64,000 bases of DNA from CAVSWT01 sp963777515 (GCA_963777515.1 CAVZQU010000009.1:62001-126000), one strand, 5' to 3'; positions 8,795 to 19,801 are shown, counted from the stretch's first letter. The notes: a model not told the origin generated them from the sequence alone. Numbers and translations are program-made.

Positions 8795-9841
8795 TTATTT
8801 AGAACCATCTTTTTCTGATAAAAGTTCCTTTCGTAAATCTTTAACTCTTTCAAGCCTTTTTTCCAGCTTTGATTCTTCATGATCATCCAGTTTTGTGTTC
8901 AATATTTTATTGCACAATTTCAAAGCTGTATCCCCTTCCCCCAATTGTTGATACTGCTGTGCAATTAAATGTATTAAGATGATTTTATTAATGTTGTTCA
9001 GATTGTCATTATTATTATATGAATTTAATATTTCATTGTAAACACTTATGGATTTCCTTTTATCCACGTCCTCATAAGCGCGTGCTAAAGCCCATTTGAA
9101 GAAACGGCTATTAGGATATTTGGTTAATAATAGAATCAGACAAACTAATAACTTTTTTATAGTCTTTTTGATCAATATATATCCATTGAAGTGAATTTAC
9201 AGCAAGATAAGAGTTATAAGAAGATTTATTAACGGCAGTGCGTAAATATTTGATTCCATCTTTGGTTTCATCTTTAACAAACGGCAACCAGTCTAACGAT
9301 TCGGTTTTTCTGCTTTTCCAATAAACATAAGTTCCAAGTGCCGAATATGCTTCATAAAAAGTTGAATCTATACTCAAACATCTTTCAAAATTTGAAACAG
9401 AACTGAATCCATCATCAAAAGCGGCAAGCCAGTTTTCTTTTAAAGCGTTATAATAGGCTCTATAACCTTGAGTTAAAGCTATAAAATATAAATTCCAAAC
9501 ATTCTGATCATTTTTGTCAAATAAATTTTTTGAAATCTCTTCGGCTTTGTCAAGATTATCTTCAATTTTTTCTTTATCAAAGTCTTCAGCATAATCAAAT
9601 GATTTAGCTATTTCTGTTGCGGCAAAATAAATATGTCCTAAAGGGAGTATGTTTAAATTGAATTGAAAGCTTGTGTGAAAGTTGATTCTGCTTTAACGTA
9701 ATTTTGATTAATGATATTCTCAATACCTTTGCGTAGAAGCTCATCAACTTTTTTTACAGGGTAAGTTTGTGAATAAAGATTAAAAGAAATTAATAAAATT
9801 ATAAGAATCTTAAAGTGTACCAAATGTTCTATCTCCGGCAT
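8795..9841 (-). CDS. Secreted TPR-like protein (two frameshifts)
   Basis: Around 348 residues when two shifts (near 9660 and 9130) are bridged. An N-terminal hydrophobic segment ending in LYSQT (signal peptide) is followed by helical repeats: VDELLRKGIENIINQNYVKA, then FYEAYSALGTYVYWKSRK, FFKWALARAYEDVDKRKSIS and AQQYQQLGEGDTALKLCNKI, all TPR-like. The start is uncertain: ATG at 9841 lies inside the end of upp (32-base overlap), and a TTG a few codons on would shorten the overlap. A periplasmic or lipoprotein-like scaffold of unknown partner. The Bacteroidota style SQ cleavage fits export. Confidence 0.65.
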
Positions 9842-10448
9842 CGCCGAGTCCAGGCAGAATATATCCTTTTGAATTCAATTCCCTATCCAAAGCAGCGCCA
9901 ATTATTTTAACATCTTTATGATCTTTTTGTATTTTTTTAATCCCTGTTGGTGCTGCAACCAGGCAGACAAAAATTAAATCTTTTGCTCCATTGTTTTTAA
10001 GATGAGATAATGCTTGACTTGCGCTTCCTCCAGTTGCCAACATTGGATCAACCAAAATTACTTTTGAAGAGCTAATGTGTTTCGGAGTTTTGAAGTAATA
10101 TACTTCCGGCTGTAATGTTTCTTCATTTCTTTGAATACCGATATGCCCTAACTTTAAATCCGGGATAATATCAACGAAACCAGATACCATCCCTAATCCA
10201 GCTCTTAAAACCGGAACTAAAACAATTTCTTGATTCAATTTAAATCCTTCAGTTTTTTCCAGCGGAGTTTTAACCTGATATGTTTTTATATTAAAATTTT
10301 TACTTACTTCAACAGCAAGAATGGTCGATATTCTTTTTAACGCACTTCTAAAAATTACTTGCTGTGAGGAATGATCCCGCATTAATGAAACATCTCTCTT
10401 AACAAGCGGATGATCAATTAAATAAAAATTCTTAAACTTAGTTTTCAT
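9810..10448 (-). CDS. upp: Uracil phosphoribosyltransferase
   Basis: 212 residues, full length for UPRT, which makes UMP from uracil and PRPP. The PRPP loop is VILVDPMLATGGSA (about 129-142), with the N-terminal SLMRD and VPVLRAGLGMV motifs and the uracil-binding C-terminus GYILPGLGDAGDRTFGT. It stands 14 bases downstream of the CoA-disulfide-reductase-like gene and overlaps the TPR gene start. Pyrimidine salvage enzyme, cytosolic. Confidence 0.96.
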   Translation of the reverse strand: MKTKFKNFYLIDHPLVKRDVSLMRDHSSQQVIFRSALKRISTILAVEVSKNFNIKTYQVKTPLEKTEGFKLNQEIVLVPVLRAGLGMVSGFVDIIPDLKLGHIGIQRNEETLQPEVYYFKTPKHISSSKVILVDPMLATGGSASQALSHLKNNGAKDLIFVCLVAAPTGIKKIQKDHKDVKIIGAALDRELNSKGYILPGLGDAGDRTFGTL

Positions 10449-10462
10449 TTACTCTCCATAAA

Positions 10463-11812
10463 TTATTTTATCTTTCTTCCTAACACGGATAACAGATTAG
10501 TAAAAGGAGAAAGCGGTGGTGTGTAATTGTAGTTAATATTTCCAAGTACTTCAATAGACTGCCCGGTTTTAATTAGAGTTGAAATTAAATTACCATAACC
10601 CGAAACTTCTTTTCCACCAAAGAAAGATGCTCCAAGTATTTTTCTTGTATTAGTTTCATAAATTATTTTACCAAAAACATCATCACTTTCCGGCATTACC
10701 TTAACTAAATTTGGAACAGTGCTGCTTACTTCTTTAAAGTTAAATTTAAATTGTTCAGCTTCTTTAGATGTTATTCCAACTTCAACATTAAACTTATCAA
10801 TAATTTTAAATGCAATATTTTTTACAATAGGTTCAACTCTGTTAAACTCACCTGCTGCGTTTGCCCCTGCAGTATGACCGTAATCGCGAGCTACGGTTGC
10901 AATTGGAAAATAGAAAGACTTATTTGTAACTGCATTTAACATTTCAATACAGTCTCCGGCAGCAAAAACATTATTTGCAGAAGTCATTACTAATCTGTCA
11001 ACTTGAATTCCGCCAGTCATCCCGATTTTTATCCCACTATTCTTTGCTAGAAAGTTATTTGGAGAAAAACCAGTAGCTAATATTATTAAATCACTTTCTA
11101 TTAGTCTTCCATCGATATTTATTTTTGTTATTAAATTATTGTCAACAATAGTTTTATAATTATTAATACTACCAATGAATCGAATATTATTTTTTTCTAG
11201 CGATTCGACAATCATTTTTTGTATTTCAAATTCAGAAGAAGATAGCGGTAATGTTTCTTTATCAAGAATTGTTATTTCATAATTTTTTTTCTTTAAAGCA
11301 TCAGCAGCTTCAAGACCAATATACCCGGCTCCAACAATAATTATATTTTCAACTTTATTTTTATCAATATAATTTTGAATACTAATAAAATCTTTAATGT
11401 TTTTTAGTGTAAAAACATTTTTATATTCACCTTTAAATTGGGAAGGAATTTTACTAACCGAACCTGTAGCAATTACAAGTGAATCATAATCAAATTTTCG
11501 TTCGGAGTTAAATTTTAAATTTTTGACTGTTATAAATTTTTCTTTAGTATTTATATTTTGTACTAAATGATTTGTAAATACATTAACTCCTTTTTCTTTC
11601 TTAAAAGACTCCTCATCATAAAAAACTAATTTTTTGTAGCTATCAATATCACCTGATAAAACATAAGGTAATTCACATGTACCGGTTGAAATGTATTCAC
11701 CTGCTTCAAACATTATAACTTCTGCATCAGGATTAACTCTTTTAGCTTTTGCAGCGGCGGCAGGCCCAGCGGCGTTTCCTCCAATAACTAATATTTTTTT
11801 TGGTTTAATCAT
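10463..11812 (-). CDS. CoA-disulfide reductase / NADH oxidase-like flavoprotein
   Basis: 449 residues, intact. FAD-dependent pyridine nucleotide-disulfide oxidoreductase with one redox cysteine: VIGGNAAGPAAAAKA (FAD loop, 9-23), STGTCELPY (Cys46, single, as in CoADR/Nox), IIVGAGYIGLEAADA (NADH loop), ATGFSPN and VFAAGDC. The C-terminal domain contains the NYNYTPPLSP motif typical of CoA-binding family members (Tyr pair and PPLSP). It may reduce CoA disulfide or polysulfide, or oxidise NADH; the sequence does not decide. The start overlaps the der stop by ATGA. Confidence 0.87.
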   Translation of the reverse strand: MIKPKKILVIGGNAAGPAAAAKAKRVNPDAEVIMFEAGEYISTGTCELPYVLSGDIDSYKKLVFYDEESFKKEKGVNVFTNHLVQNINTKEKFITVKNLKFNSERKFDYDSLVIATGSVSKIPSQFKGEYKNVFTLKNIKDFISIQNYIDKNKVENIIIVGAGYIGLEAADALKKKNYEITILDKETLPLSSSEFEIQKMIVESLEKNNIRFIGSINNYKTIVDNNLITKINIDGRLIESDLIILATGFSPNNFLAKNSGIKIGMTGGIQVDRLVMTSANNVFAAGDCIEMLNAVTNKSFYFPIATVARDYGHTAGANAAGEFNRVEPIVKNIAFKIIDKFNVEVGITSKEAEQFKFNFKEVSSTVPNLVKVMPESDDVFGKIIYETNTRKILGASFFGGKEVSGYGNLISTLIKTGQSIEVLGNINYNYTPPLSPFTNLLSVLGRKIK

Positions 11813-13120
11813 TTATTCTTGAAGCTTAAAGTAAAAGGTACGCCCACAAATCCAAAATGTTTTCTTATTTGATTCTCTAAAAATCTTTTATAATGATCCG
11901 GAACATTTTTTGGATAATTAGTAAAGAATAGAAAAATCGGATAATAATCTCCAACCTGGGTTATATACTTTATTTTTACTTCTTTGCCGGTTTGTGTTGA
12001 AGGCGGCGGATTCTTTTTTATTTCTTCTAAAATAACATCGTTCAATTCATTTGTCGGTATTTTTTTCTTTCTCTCCTCATCAAGCTGAATAGTTCTTTCT
12101 ATCAGCTTAAAAATTCTTTGTTTAGTTAATGCAGAAATAAACATTACCGGGATATAGCTTTGCATTCCCAATTTATCTTTAATTTCATCTTCTTTTGTTT
12201 TTGCTGTATTTGTTTCTTTTTCAACAAGATCCCATTTATTAACCGCTATTATAATTCCCTTTCTCCATCTTACCGCTTCGTCAATTATTTTTTGATCTTG
12301 TTTTTCCAATCCGTATTGTGCATCCAGCATTACTACTGCCACATCACATTCACCAATCGTCTTTAATGTTCTTATTGTTGAATAAAATTCAATACTTTCA
12401 TCTACTCTTTTCTTCTTCCTTAAACCCGCTGTGTCGATTAAAACAATTTCCCTTCCGTAATACTTTAATATTGAATCGACACTGTCACGCGTAGTTCCAG
12501 GAATTTCAGTAACAATGCTCCTATCAAAGCCGAGTAAAGAATTTGTTAAAGATGATTTACCTGAGTTAGGCCGTGCCAACAATTGCAATTTTTAATCTTG
12601 GGTCAATATCTTCTTCAATTTTTTCAGCAAACTTTTCAGTCACTTCATCAAGCAGATCTCCAATATTTCTACCCACTAAAGCAGAAATGTTATGCAGTTT
12701 TTCTACTCCTAAGCTGTAAAATTCAGAAGCAGCAGCTTCAAAATTTTCCGAGTCAACTTTATTTACCAAAAGAAAGAAATCTTTTTGAGATGCTCTAAGT
12801 ATATTTGCGATTTCAACATCAACAGGATTAACACCATCTCGAACATCAACGACAAATAAAATTGAATCAGATTCGTTAAGAGCAATATCAATTTGTTCTT
12901 TAATTGCTTTCTCAAATAGATCTTCAGAACCCGGAACAAAGCCGCCTGTATCTATTAATTGAAAATGCTTACCTGCCCAGTCTGCTTCGGCGTAATTTCT
13001 ATCTCGTGTAACACCGCTTTGATCATTAACAATTGCATCTCTTTTTCCAACGATACGGTTGAATAAAGTTGATTTACCAACATTTGGCCTTCCAACAATA
13101 ACTACAATCGGTAATTTCAT
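11809..13120 (-). CDS. der: Ribosome biogenesis GTPase Der/EngA (one frameshift)
   Basis: About 436 residues, the normal Der length, when one shift at about 12585 is bridged. Two tandem GTPase domains: first GRPNVGKS (10-17), VTRDRNYAEA, DTGGF and NKVD; second GRPNSGKSSLTN, GTTRDS, DTAGL and NKWD, then a KH-like C-terminal domain. At the break the coding strand reads GGCACGGCC where removal of one base gives GRPN. Der is essential in 50S assembly, so a sequencing error rather than a dead gene is the likely reading. The stop overlaps the flavoprotein start. Confidence 0.93.
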
Positions 13121-13235
13121 AAATTAAATTTAATAAATCTTTTTTATAATAAAGGTGATATGAAAAAGCGATACAATCATAAGTTTGAAAGTACCGCTTC
13201 TAAAAATAAGTTATTAATATCAATTATTCGAATGA

Positions 13236-13535
13236 TTACACTATCTTTTCAAGGGGCATAAGATAAAGCCTAATCTCATCATCTTTTTTCACAGCTTCTT
13301 TGTTAAACTCTTGTAAATCTTCAATTAATTTTTGAAGGACTTCATCTTCTCTAAATGGAATCATTCTTACACTATTATGCCCTGGAAAAGTTCTCGTTCC
13401 CAAGTGACCTTCTGAACCATGGAACTTTCCAATTACTTGTTCCCATTTTGTGTATGCATCGATTTTTAATTCTTCAAGAATTTTTATTACTCTATCATCT
13501 AAAACATCATGATAAACTAAAAAAGCAATTTTCAT
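13236..13535 (-). CDS. PG0541-like transporter-associated protein
   Basis: 99 residues, small alpha/beta protein of PII-like appearance: MKIAFLVYHDVLDDRVIKIL, a central GSEGHLGTRTFPGHNS loop and a C-terminal strand RLYLMPLEKIV. It starts with an ATGA overlap at the end of the RND permease, a position known for the PG0541 family in Bacteroidota. No enzymatic residues stand out. A regulatory role on the pump, in the manner of PII-type proteins on transporters, is inference. Confidence 0.7.
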   Translation of the reverse strand: MKIAFLVYHDVLDDRVIKILEELKIDAYTKWEQVIGKFHGSEGHLGTRTFPGHNSVRMIPFREDEVLQKLIEDLQEFNKEAVKKDDEIRLYLMPLEKIV

Positions 13536-16500
13536 TTTTGAACCCCCAGCGATTTATTTTTTAATTCTTTTCTTTTTTTCTTTTCTTCAGAAGATTTTTT
13601 AAAGCGTAAAGAAATATCATCTAAAAGTGAATAAACCACAGGAACGATAAATAAAGTTAATAGAGTAGATGTTATCAAACCTCCGATGACGGCTTGTCCC
13701 ATTGGTGATCTAAATTCTGAACCTTCGCCCAAAGAGAAAGCTACTGGAATCATTCCGAATATCATTGCAAATGTTGTCATTAAAATTGGACGTAATCTTG
13801 TTGGACCGGCTTTTAAAATTGCATCCGGGCGGGACAGTCCTCTTCCTCGCTGAATATTAATATAATCCACAAGCAAAATTCCATTCTTAGTAACTAATCC
13901 CATTAACATAATTATTCCAATTAACGACATAATGGAAAGTGAACCGCCAAGTAAAAGTAATGCCAGTACAGCACCAATGATAGACATCGGCAATGCTAAC
14001 ATAATTGAGAACGGATGTAAGAAACTTTCAAACTGCGAAGCCAGTACGATGTAAACAAAAATAATTGCTAATGCCAATGACATAAAAATATTCAAAAAAG
14101 ATTCAGATTGAACTTCTGCACTTCCCGAAACTTTTACACTATAACCAGCGGGAATATTAATTTCATTGATTCTTTTTTGTGCAGCTGCAACAACTTCTCC
14201 TAATAATTTGCCTGATAGATCTGCATCAATTCTAATCTCACGCTGCCTATCATAACGGTTAATCTTTGATGGGCCAACACCTTGTGAAATAAAAGCGACA
14301 TCGCTTAGTGGGATTAAAATAGAATTTCCCTTCCTATCTTTTTTAGTTCCTTTAATCGCTATATTGGAAATATCCTGAATTGTGGTTCTGTCCTTTTCTT
14401 TTAATCTTACTCTAACATCGTATTGTTCATTACCCTCCTGATATTTTGTTGCTTTGTAACCATCTACCATTGAACGTACAGTAGTTGCGATTAAACCCGG
14501 GTTAATTCCAAGTTCAGATGCTTTTTGTCTTACTGTAACAATTCTTACTTCAGGCTTAGAAGTTTCCAGGCTGGTTTCAACATCCACAGCACCTGGAGTA
14601 GTTTTCAAAATTGTTTCAACTTTATTAGCTATACTTTTTAGACGATTTATATCTTCACCTCTAATACTGAAAACCACAGGCTTCTCTTGCCCTCCAGGCC
14701 CGCCGGGAACTCCAAAGCTGATATTGGCACCGGCAATATGAGTTTTGTTTCTTAATTCGTTCATCATTTGAGTCACTGAATAATCGCGGTCATTTTTACT
14801 TACCAGCTTAACTAAAATATTTCCTTTGTTAACGGGATTATTTCCAGAGCCAATTGTTGTTAAAACATTGATAACTCCTTTTTTGCCCTGAATTTTTTCT
14901 TCTAATTCCCTTGCAATCTTACTTGTCTGTTCTAAAGAGCTTCCCGGAGCAGCATTAATTGATATTGTAAATTCTCCTTGATCTTGTGAAGGGAAAAATT
15001 CAGAACCTAAAAATTTCATCAAATAAAAACTGAATACAAAAATGGCAATTGCGGCTAAAACAACGATTGCTCTATGTTTTATAGACCATCTCAATGCGCT
15101 GATATATTTCTTGCTAAGCCAATCAAAAAAGTGATTGAAATAATATAATGCCCGCTGTAAAATGTTGCCTTGTTTAGATAAAGCTTCATCACTTTGTTTC
15201 AGCCATTTTGATGAAAGCATTGGTGTCAAACTGAAAGCAATGAACAATGAAATCAAAACAGCAACTGTAACAGTAATTCCAAATTCAAAAAAGAATCTTC
15301 CAACTATACCAGGCATAAAAGCAACCGGAATAAATACGGCAACTAAGGTAAACGTTACTGCCATAACCGCTAAACCAATTTCATCACTGGCCGATTTAGC
15401 TGCTTCAAGAGGTGTTTCTCCTTCATCCATATGACGATAGATATTTTCAATTACAACTATTGCATCATCAATTAATAATCCAACCGCTAAGGAAAGAGCC
15501 AGCAAGGTCATCACATTTAAAGTAAACCCGAAAGCATACATTAATAAAAAGCTGCCTATGATTGATGTAGGTAAAGCAAAAGCACTTATTATTGTCGCAC
15601 GCATGTTTGCCAAGAAAAGAAAGATTACTAGTACTGCTAGAACGGCACCGTAAATAAGATCGAACAAAACATCGTTAATAGAATTTTTTATGAACACACT
15701 ATTATCTCTGGCAACAGTAATATGAATATCTGATGGAAGCTCTTTTTGTAAAATTGGTAATTGCTTTTTAACCGCATCTGCTACATTAACAGTATTACTC
15801 CCGGATTGTTTTTTAATATCCAAACCAACAGCAGTTTTTCCATTTAACCTTGTTAAACTCGTTTTTTCTACAGTTGAATCATTAATAGTTGCAAGATCAG
15901 ATAAATAAACTAACTGCCCTCTTGGAGTAGCTACAACTATATTTCCGAAATCACTTACCTTTGTTAATTTTCCTGTTGTTCGTAAAATTAACTGTCTGTC
16001 ACCTTGATTCAAATTGCCACCAGGCACTTCAACATTTGCTGCACCTATTGCTTGAATTACTTCCTGGATTGATAAATTGTATGCTTTTAATCTATCTGCA
16101 TCAACATCAATTAGAATTTCTCTTTCAGCACCTCCCACTAAATCAACTGAACCAATACCGGGTATATTTTCAATTCTCTTTTTTATTACATCTTTGGTGT
16201 ATTGTGTTATTTCTTTCTCAGACCTTTCGCCTGACACAGTAAGAGTTAAGATCGGCTGGCTTGCCGGATCATATCTCTGGATTACAGGGTCTTCAACATC
16301 ATCGGGCAATTCTGATCGGACAGCTGCAACTTTTTCTCTAACATCCTGGGATGCAGTTTTACCGTCAATCTCTAATTTAAATTGAATAACAACTATTGAA
16401 ACACCTTCTTGTGATGTTGATGATATATGATCAACTCCCTCAACAGGGTTAACGGCATCTTCAATAATTTTTGTTACATCTGATTCTACCTGTTCCGGGC

Positions 16501-16663
16501 CGGCACCAGGAAGCACAGTTGTAATCACAACATAAGGAATATCAACATCCGGATATTGATCAACATTTAATTTTATGAAAGAAAACAATCCTAAAACAAG
16601 AATTGCAACTACAATCATGGTTGTAAATACAGGTCTTTGTATGGAAACATCTGCTAATTTCAT
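13532..16663 (-). CDS. RND efflux transporter, HAE1/AcrB-type inner-membrane permease
   Basis: 1043 residues, intact, usual length for AcrB-like permeases. First helix after MKLADVSIQRPVFTTMI; the TM4 proton-relay pair is in VGLLIDDAIVVIENI and the TM10 lysine in GLVTKNGILLVDYIN. Two repeated halves with periplasmic porter loops (PGAGPEQVESDV; GSSLEQTSKIARELEE) are clear. It exports drugs, detergents or lipids using the proton gradient, in complex with the adaptor and TolC-like proteins encoded just upstream. Order: tetR, tolC, adaptor, permease, PG0541-like. Confidence 0.96.
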   Translation of the reverse strand: MKLADVSIQRPVFTTMIVVAILVLGLFSFIKLNVDQYPDVDIPYVVITTVLPGAGPEQVESDVTKIIEDAVNPVEGVDHISSTSQEGVSIVVIQFKLEIDGKTASQDVREKVAAVRSELPDDVEDPVIQRYDPASQPILTLTVSGERSEKEITQYTKDVIKKRIENIPGIGSVDLVGGAEREILIDVDADRLKAYNLSIQEVIQAIGAANVEVPGGNLNQGDRQLILRTTGKLTKVSDFGNIVVATPRGQLVYLSDLATINDSTVEKTSLTRLNGKTAVGLDIKKQSGSNTVNVADAVKKQLPILQKELPSDIHITVARDNSVFIKNSINDVLFDLIYGAVLAVLVIFLFLANMRATIISAFALPTSIIGSFLLMYAFGFTLNVMTLLALSLAVGLLIDDAIVVIENIYRHMDEGETPLEAAKSASDEIGLAVMAVTFTLVAVFIPVAFMPGIVGRFFFEFGITVTVAVLISLFIAFSLTPMLSSKWLKQSDEALSKQGNILQRALYYFNHFFDWLSKKYISALRWSIKHRAIVVLAAIAIFVFSFYLMKFLGSEFFPSQDQGEFTISINAAPGSSLEQTSKIARELEEKIQGKKGVINVLTTIGSGNNPVNKGNILVKLVSKNDRDYSVTQMMNELRNKTHIAGANISFGVPGGPGGQEKPVVFSIRGEDINRLKSIANKVETILKTTPGAVDVETSLETSKPEVRIVTVRQKASELGINPGLIATTVRSMVDGYKATKYQEGNEQYDVRVRLKEKDRTTIQDISNIAIKGTKKDRKGNSILIPLSDVAFISQGVGPSKINRYDRQREIRIDADLSGKLLGEVVAAAQKRINEINIPAGYSVKVSGSAEVQSESFLNIFMSLALAIIFVYIVLASQFESFLHPFSIMLALPMSIIGAVLALLLLGGSLSIMSLIGIIMLMGLVTKNGILLVDYINIQRGRGLSRPDAILKAGPTRLRPILMTTFAMIFGMIPVAFSLGEGSEFRSPMGQAVIGGLITSTLLTLFIVPVVYSLLDDISLRFKKSSEEKKKRKELKNKSLGVQK

Positions 16664-16696
16664 TTATTAGAACCCTATTTTTTTCGATGCAAATTT

Positions 16697-17753
16697 TTAT
16701 TTAACAATAGATACTTTCGAACTATCTTGAAGATTATTCATTCCCATTGTAACAATAGTATCACCTTCATTTAATCCACTTGTAACTTCTGTGGTATTCT
16801 GATTACTAATTCCTGTTTTAATTTCCACCGGAAATGCTTGATTATTTTTTATTACATAAACAATATCTTTATCATTACTAAATGTGATTGCTGAAGTTGG
16901 GATAGTTAAAATGTCATTTAGTGAGTTAAGTTCTACATCTGCACTTACAAACATTCCAGGCTTAAACCATAGATTTTTTGAATTCTGAAATTTCGCTTTA
17001 ACCTGAAACGCCCGTGCATCTGAAGAAGCTGACCTTGATATTTCATATACTTTACCTTCAACAGAATTCTTTTTATCAAACTCAGAATAAATTTTAACTT
17101 TTTCTCCAATTTTTATTTTCTGCATTTCAACTTCACTAACGTAAAACTTAATAACCATTTCATTTATATTGGCGACAATTCCCAATTCACTTCCCGGTGT
17201 AACCCAATCACCTACATTATATTTTATATCAGTTACAATGCCGTTTATTGGAGTAGATAATTCAACGGTGCTTTTTGCAGCATCAAAATTTGCTTTTGCA
17301 ACATCGTAAGCTGTTTTTGCTTGGTCAACCCTCTGCTGCGAAACTGCGCCTTCTTCAATTAACGCTTTCATTCTTTCATAATCTTTCTGTGCATTGACAA
17401 ATGCAGCTTGAGTTTGCAGATAGCTTGACATTGAGCCGGATTTATCAAGTTCAAAAATAACATCGCCACTTTTAACATAATCATTAACTTTATGTTTTAT
17501 GTCGGTTATTCTTTCAGATATTTTAGCAATTATCGAAGCTTGCTCAATTCCTTCAAGCGTACCGGAAAAAGTTTTTTCTTGTGAGATAGAACCTTTTTTA
17601 ACTATGGCAGCGTTAACTGATATTGGCTTCACTTCAAGCTTTGCTTCCTCTTTATTGGAGGATTTGCTGCCACAGCCGTTTGTGTATATCAGAAAAATGA
17701 ATAAAGATAAATTCAACCAACTAAAGCAGCGCCGTTTTCAATTTTAACTTCAA
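16697..17753 (-). CDS. RND periplasmic adaptor (MFP/HlyD family, lipoprotein; frameshift near start)
   Basis: About 351 residues. The recognisable body has a lipoyl/barrel-sandwich half-motif (IVKKGSISQEKTFSGTLEGI, ISERITDIKHKVNDYVKSGD), a coiled-coil hairpin (about 110-165) and beta-barrel strands (GMFVSADVEL), as in AcrA/MexA. The signal peptide ends in LIYTNGCGS, a probable lipobox with Cys as the lipidated residue. A good ribosome site (GGAG at 17762-17765) points to a TTG start at 17753 whose frame (KLKLKTALL) must shift near 17730 to join the body, so the frame is broken by one base. It bridges permease and outer-membrane channel. Confidence 0.88.
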
Positions 17754-17784
17754 TTTTAATTCTCCTCTAATTTTAAATTTCGTT

Positions 17785-19152
17785 CTACTTATTTGTTCCT
17801 AAAAGTTTTTCCCAATTAGTTTTTGCAATTAAGTAATCATAAATAGATTTTTCATAATTAATTCTGGTTTGCGATAAAGCGTTTTGAGTATCTAAAATTT
17901 CCAATTGAGTTCCAACTCCGCTTTTATAGCGTGTCTCTGCAATCTTTAAGGCTTTTTCTGCCTGCTCAACACTTTTTTGTTGTGCATCTATTCTATCAAG
18001 AGCTTCGTTCATTTTAAGCTTTGCTTGAAGCAAACCGATTTTTAAACTTTCTTCGGTTTTGCTTTTAGTTGCTTGTAATGACTTCACTCCAATTTCAGCT
18101 TGTTCAACTTTTGCGCTTCTCTGGAATCCGTCAAATAAAGTATAAGTAAGCTGAAGCCCTACAGAAAAAGTATTTGCCCAATTATAATTTTTAAATTTGA
18201 ATGTATTATCTTCTGTCTGCCAGGCATAACTTCCGAAAGCTTTTAATGTCGGCAGATATGCTGCTTTTTCAATGCTAATGTTTTCTTCCAGAATAGATTT
18301 TTGAATGTTCAAACTTTGCAGCAAAGGATTCTTTTGCTCTAACAATTCATTAGAGTTTTCAATTTGTTCAGCAGGAATTTGCTCAACTTTTAAATCACCT
18401 TGGATTTTAATTTTTGTATTAAGATTTATAGCTAATAAATTTTTCAAATTGTTTTTTGACATCTCAAAATTATTCTTCGCTTCAATTAATGCCGGCTCAA
18501 CATTAGCAAGCTGAACCTCGGAACGCAGATAATCGTACTCTGATGCCACACCCTGTTTGAATAATGCTTCAGTATTCTCCTTGTTTGCTTTTGCTACTTT
18601 ATAGCCTTCTTCATTAACCTCAACAAGTTTCTTAGAAAGCAAGGCTCCGTAAAAAGCCTGCTTTACCTGAGCTTTTACATCATCTTCCGTAGATTGATTG
18701 TTTAACTTAGAATATTGAGAATATTGTTTGGCAATGCTGATTGCAGTCCCTAATCTCGGATCGTAAATAGTTTGTGAAAGAGAAATACCGATATTATAAC
18801 TGTTGTTAGCGCCTAATGAAAAAGTTTCTGTAGATGAGCTTGGATTAAAAGGGGTGTTCGGCGGTAAAAATAAAACAGGAAGCTTTAAATTTCTTGTATA
18901 AGTTCCGGCGAAGCTCAATCTTGGCCATGCTCCTCCATAGGCTTCTGTTATTTGTGCCTCAGCGTTCATTTCATTTAAATTAGCTATTTGTACGTCATAG
19001 TTATTCTCTAAAGCCATATTAACAGCTTTATCAAGAGTTAAAACTACAGTGCTGTCTGATAATGATTGAGAATAAATTAGAATATTACTTAAAATAAATA
19101 TTAAAATGATGAGGTTATTTCGCTTTATTTTATAAGCTAATCTTATATTCAT
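17785..19152 (-). CDS. TolC-family outer-membrane efflux protein
   Basis: 455 residues, intact. Signal peptide (LIFILSNILIYSQ) followed by two internally similar OEP halves: LTLDKAVNMALENNYDVQIA, then LSQTIYDPRLGTAISIAKQ; second half RLKMNEALDRIDAQQ and TRYKSGVGTQLEILDTQNAL, the classic TolC repeat. It forms the trimeric outer-membrane duct for the RND pump that follows. 22 bases lie between it and tetR. Confidence 0.94.
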   Translation of the reverse strand: MNIRLAYKIKRNNLIILIFILSNILIYSQSLSDSTVVLTLDKAVNMALENNYDVQIANLNEMNAEAQITEAYGGAWPRLSFAGTYTRNLKLPVLFLPPNTPFNPSSSTETFSLGANNSYNIGISLSQTIYDPRLGTAISIAKQYSQYSKLNNQSTEDDVKAQVKQAFYGALLSKKLVEVNEEGYKVAKANKENTEALFKQGVASEYDYLRSEVQLANVEPALIEAKNNFEMSKNNLKNLLAINLNTKIKIQGDLKVEQIPAEQIENSNELLEQKNPLLQSLNIQKSILEENISIEKAAYLPTLKAFGSYAWQTEDNTFKFKNYNWANTFSVGLQLTYTLFDGFQRSAKVEQAEIGVKSLQATKSKTEESLKIGLLQAKLKMNEALDRIDAQQKSVEQAEKALKIAETRYKSGVGTQLEILDTQNALSQTRINYEKSIYDYLIAKTNWEKLLGTNK

Positions 19153-19174
19153 TATGCTTCCCTGAAATAATTCT

Positions 19175-19801
19175 TTAATCAGATTTTAAAGTAAGTCCCA
19201 TTAAAATGAAGTTTAGTAAATTAGAAATTTTTTTATCTATTTTTCGCAAGTTTATATCCCGGAAATACTTGGCTCCACTGGTAATAAACAAATGTTCTTC
19301 AATTGAATTCGCCATATCTATTAAATCCTCAGCAAGCTTTTTACTATTGTGCTTAACAAATTCATTATTTTTAACGCCTTCTTTTAATACACCCATCAAT
19401 ATTTTATACTGTTTATTTACAAAATCTTTATGATAATTTTCAACCAAGTGAAATATTTCCATTCGAGCAGCAATAGTAGAGTTATATAAATTTAATCTTT
19501 CCCTGCCGTATTTAATTCCATCAATTACAAATATTTTAACTTTATCTTCAGCACTTCTACCTTTTTTTATTTCTTCATTTATAAATTGGAAATACAAATC
19601 CGCTTCACAATTAATTATGAATGAAAACAAATCCTCTTTATTTTTGAAATAATGATAGAGTGAATTTTTTTTCATTCCTACAATATTTCCAATATCATCT
19701 AAGGTTGTCTTATTGTAGCCGTATTTAGAAAAGACTTTTCTTGCGGCTTCAACTATCTTTTCTTTTTTATCTTTCCTCTTTCCGGCTGTAGTTGTTTTCA
19801 A
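19175..19801 (-). CDS. TetR/AcrR-family transcriptional regulator of the efflux operon
   Basis: 208 residues. The N-terminal helix-turn-helix is typical: IVEAARKVFSKYGYNKTTLD, IGNIVGMKKNSLYHYFKNKE (about 17-60). The rest is helical ligand-binding domain without a recognisable ligand. As the first gene of the tolC-adaptor-permease operon it is most likely a repressor of the pump and of itself. An inverted repeat (19841-19877) stands upstream where an operator would be expected. Confidence 0.93.
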   Translation of the reverse strand: MKTTTAGKRKDKKEKIVEAARKVFSKYGYNKTTLDDIGNIVGMKKNSLYHYFKNKEDLFSFIINCEADLYFQFINEEIKKGRSAEDKVKIFVIDGIKYGRERLNLYNSTIAARMEIFHLVENYHKDFVNKQYKILMGVLKEGVKNNEFVKHNSKKLAEDLIDMANSIEEHLFITSGAKYFRDINLRKIDKKISNLLNFILMGLTLKSD

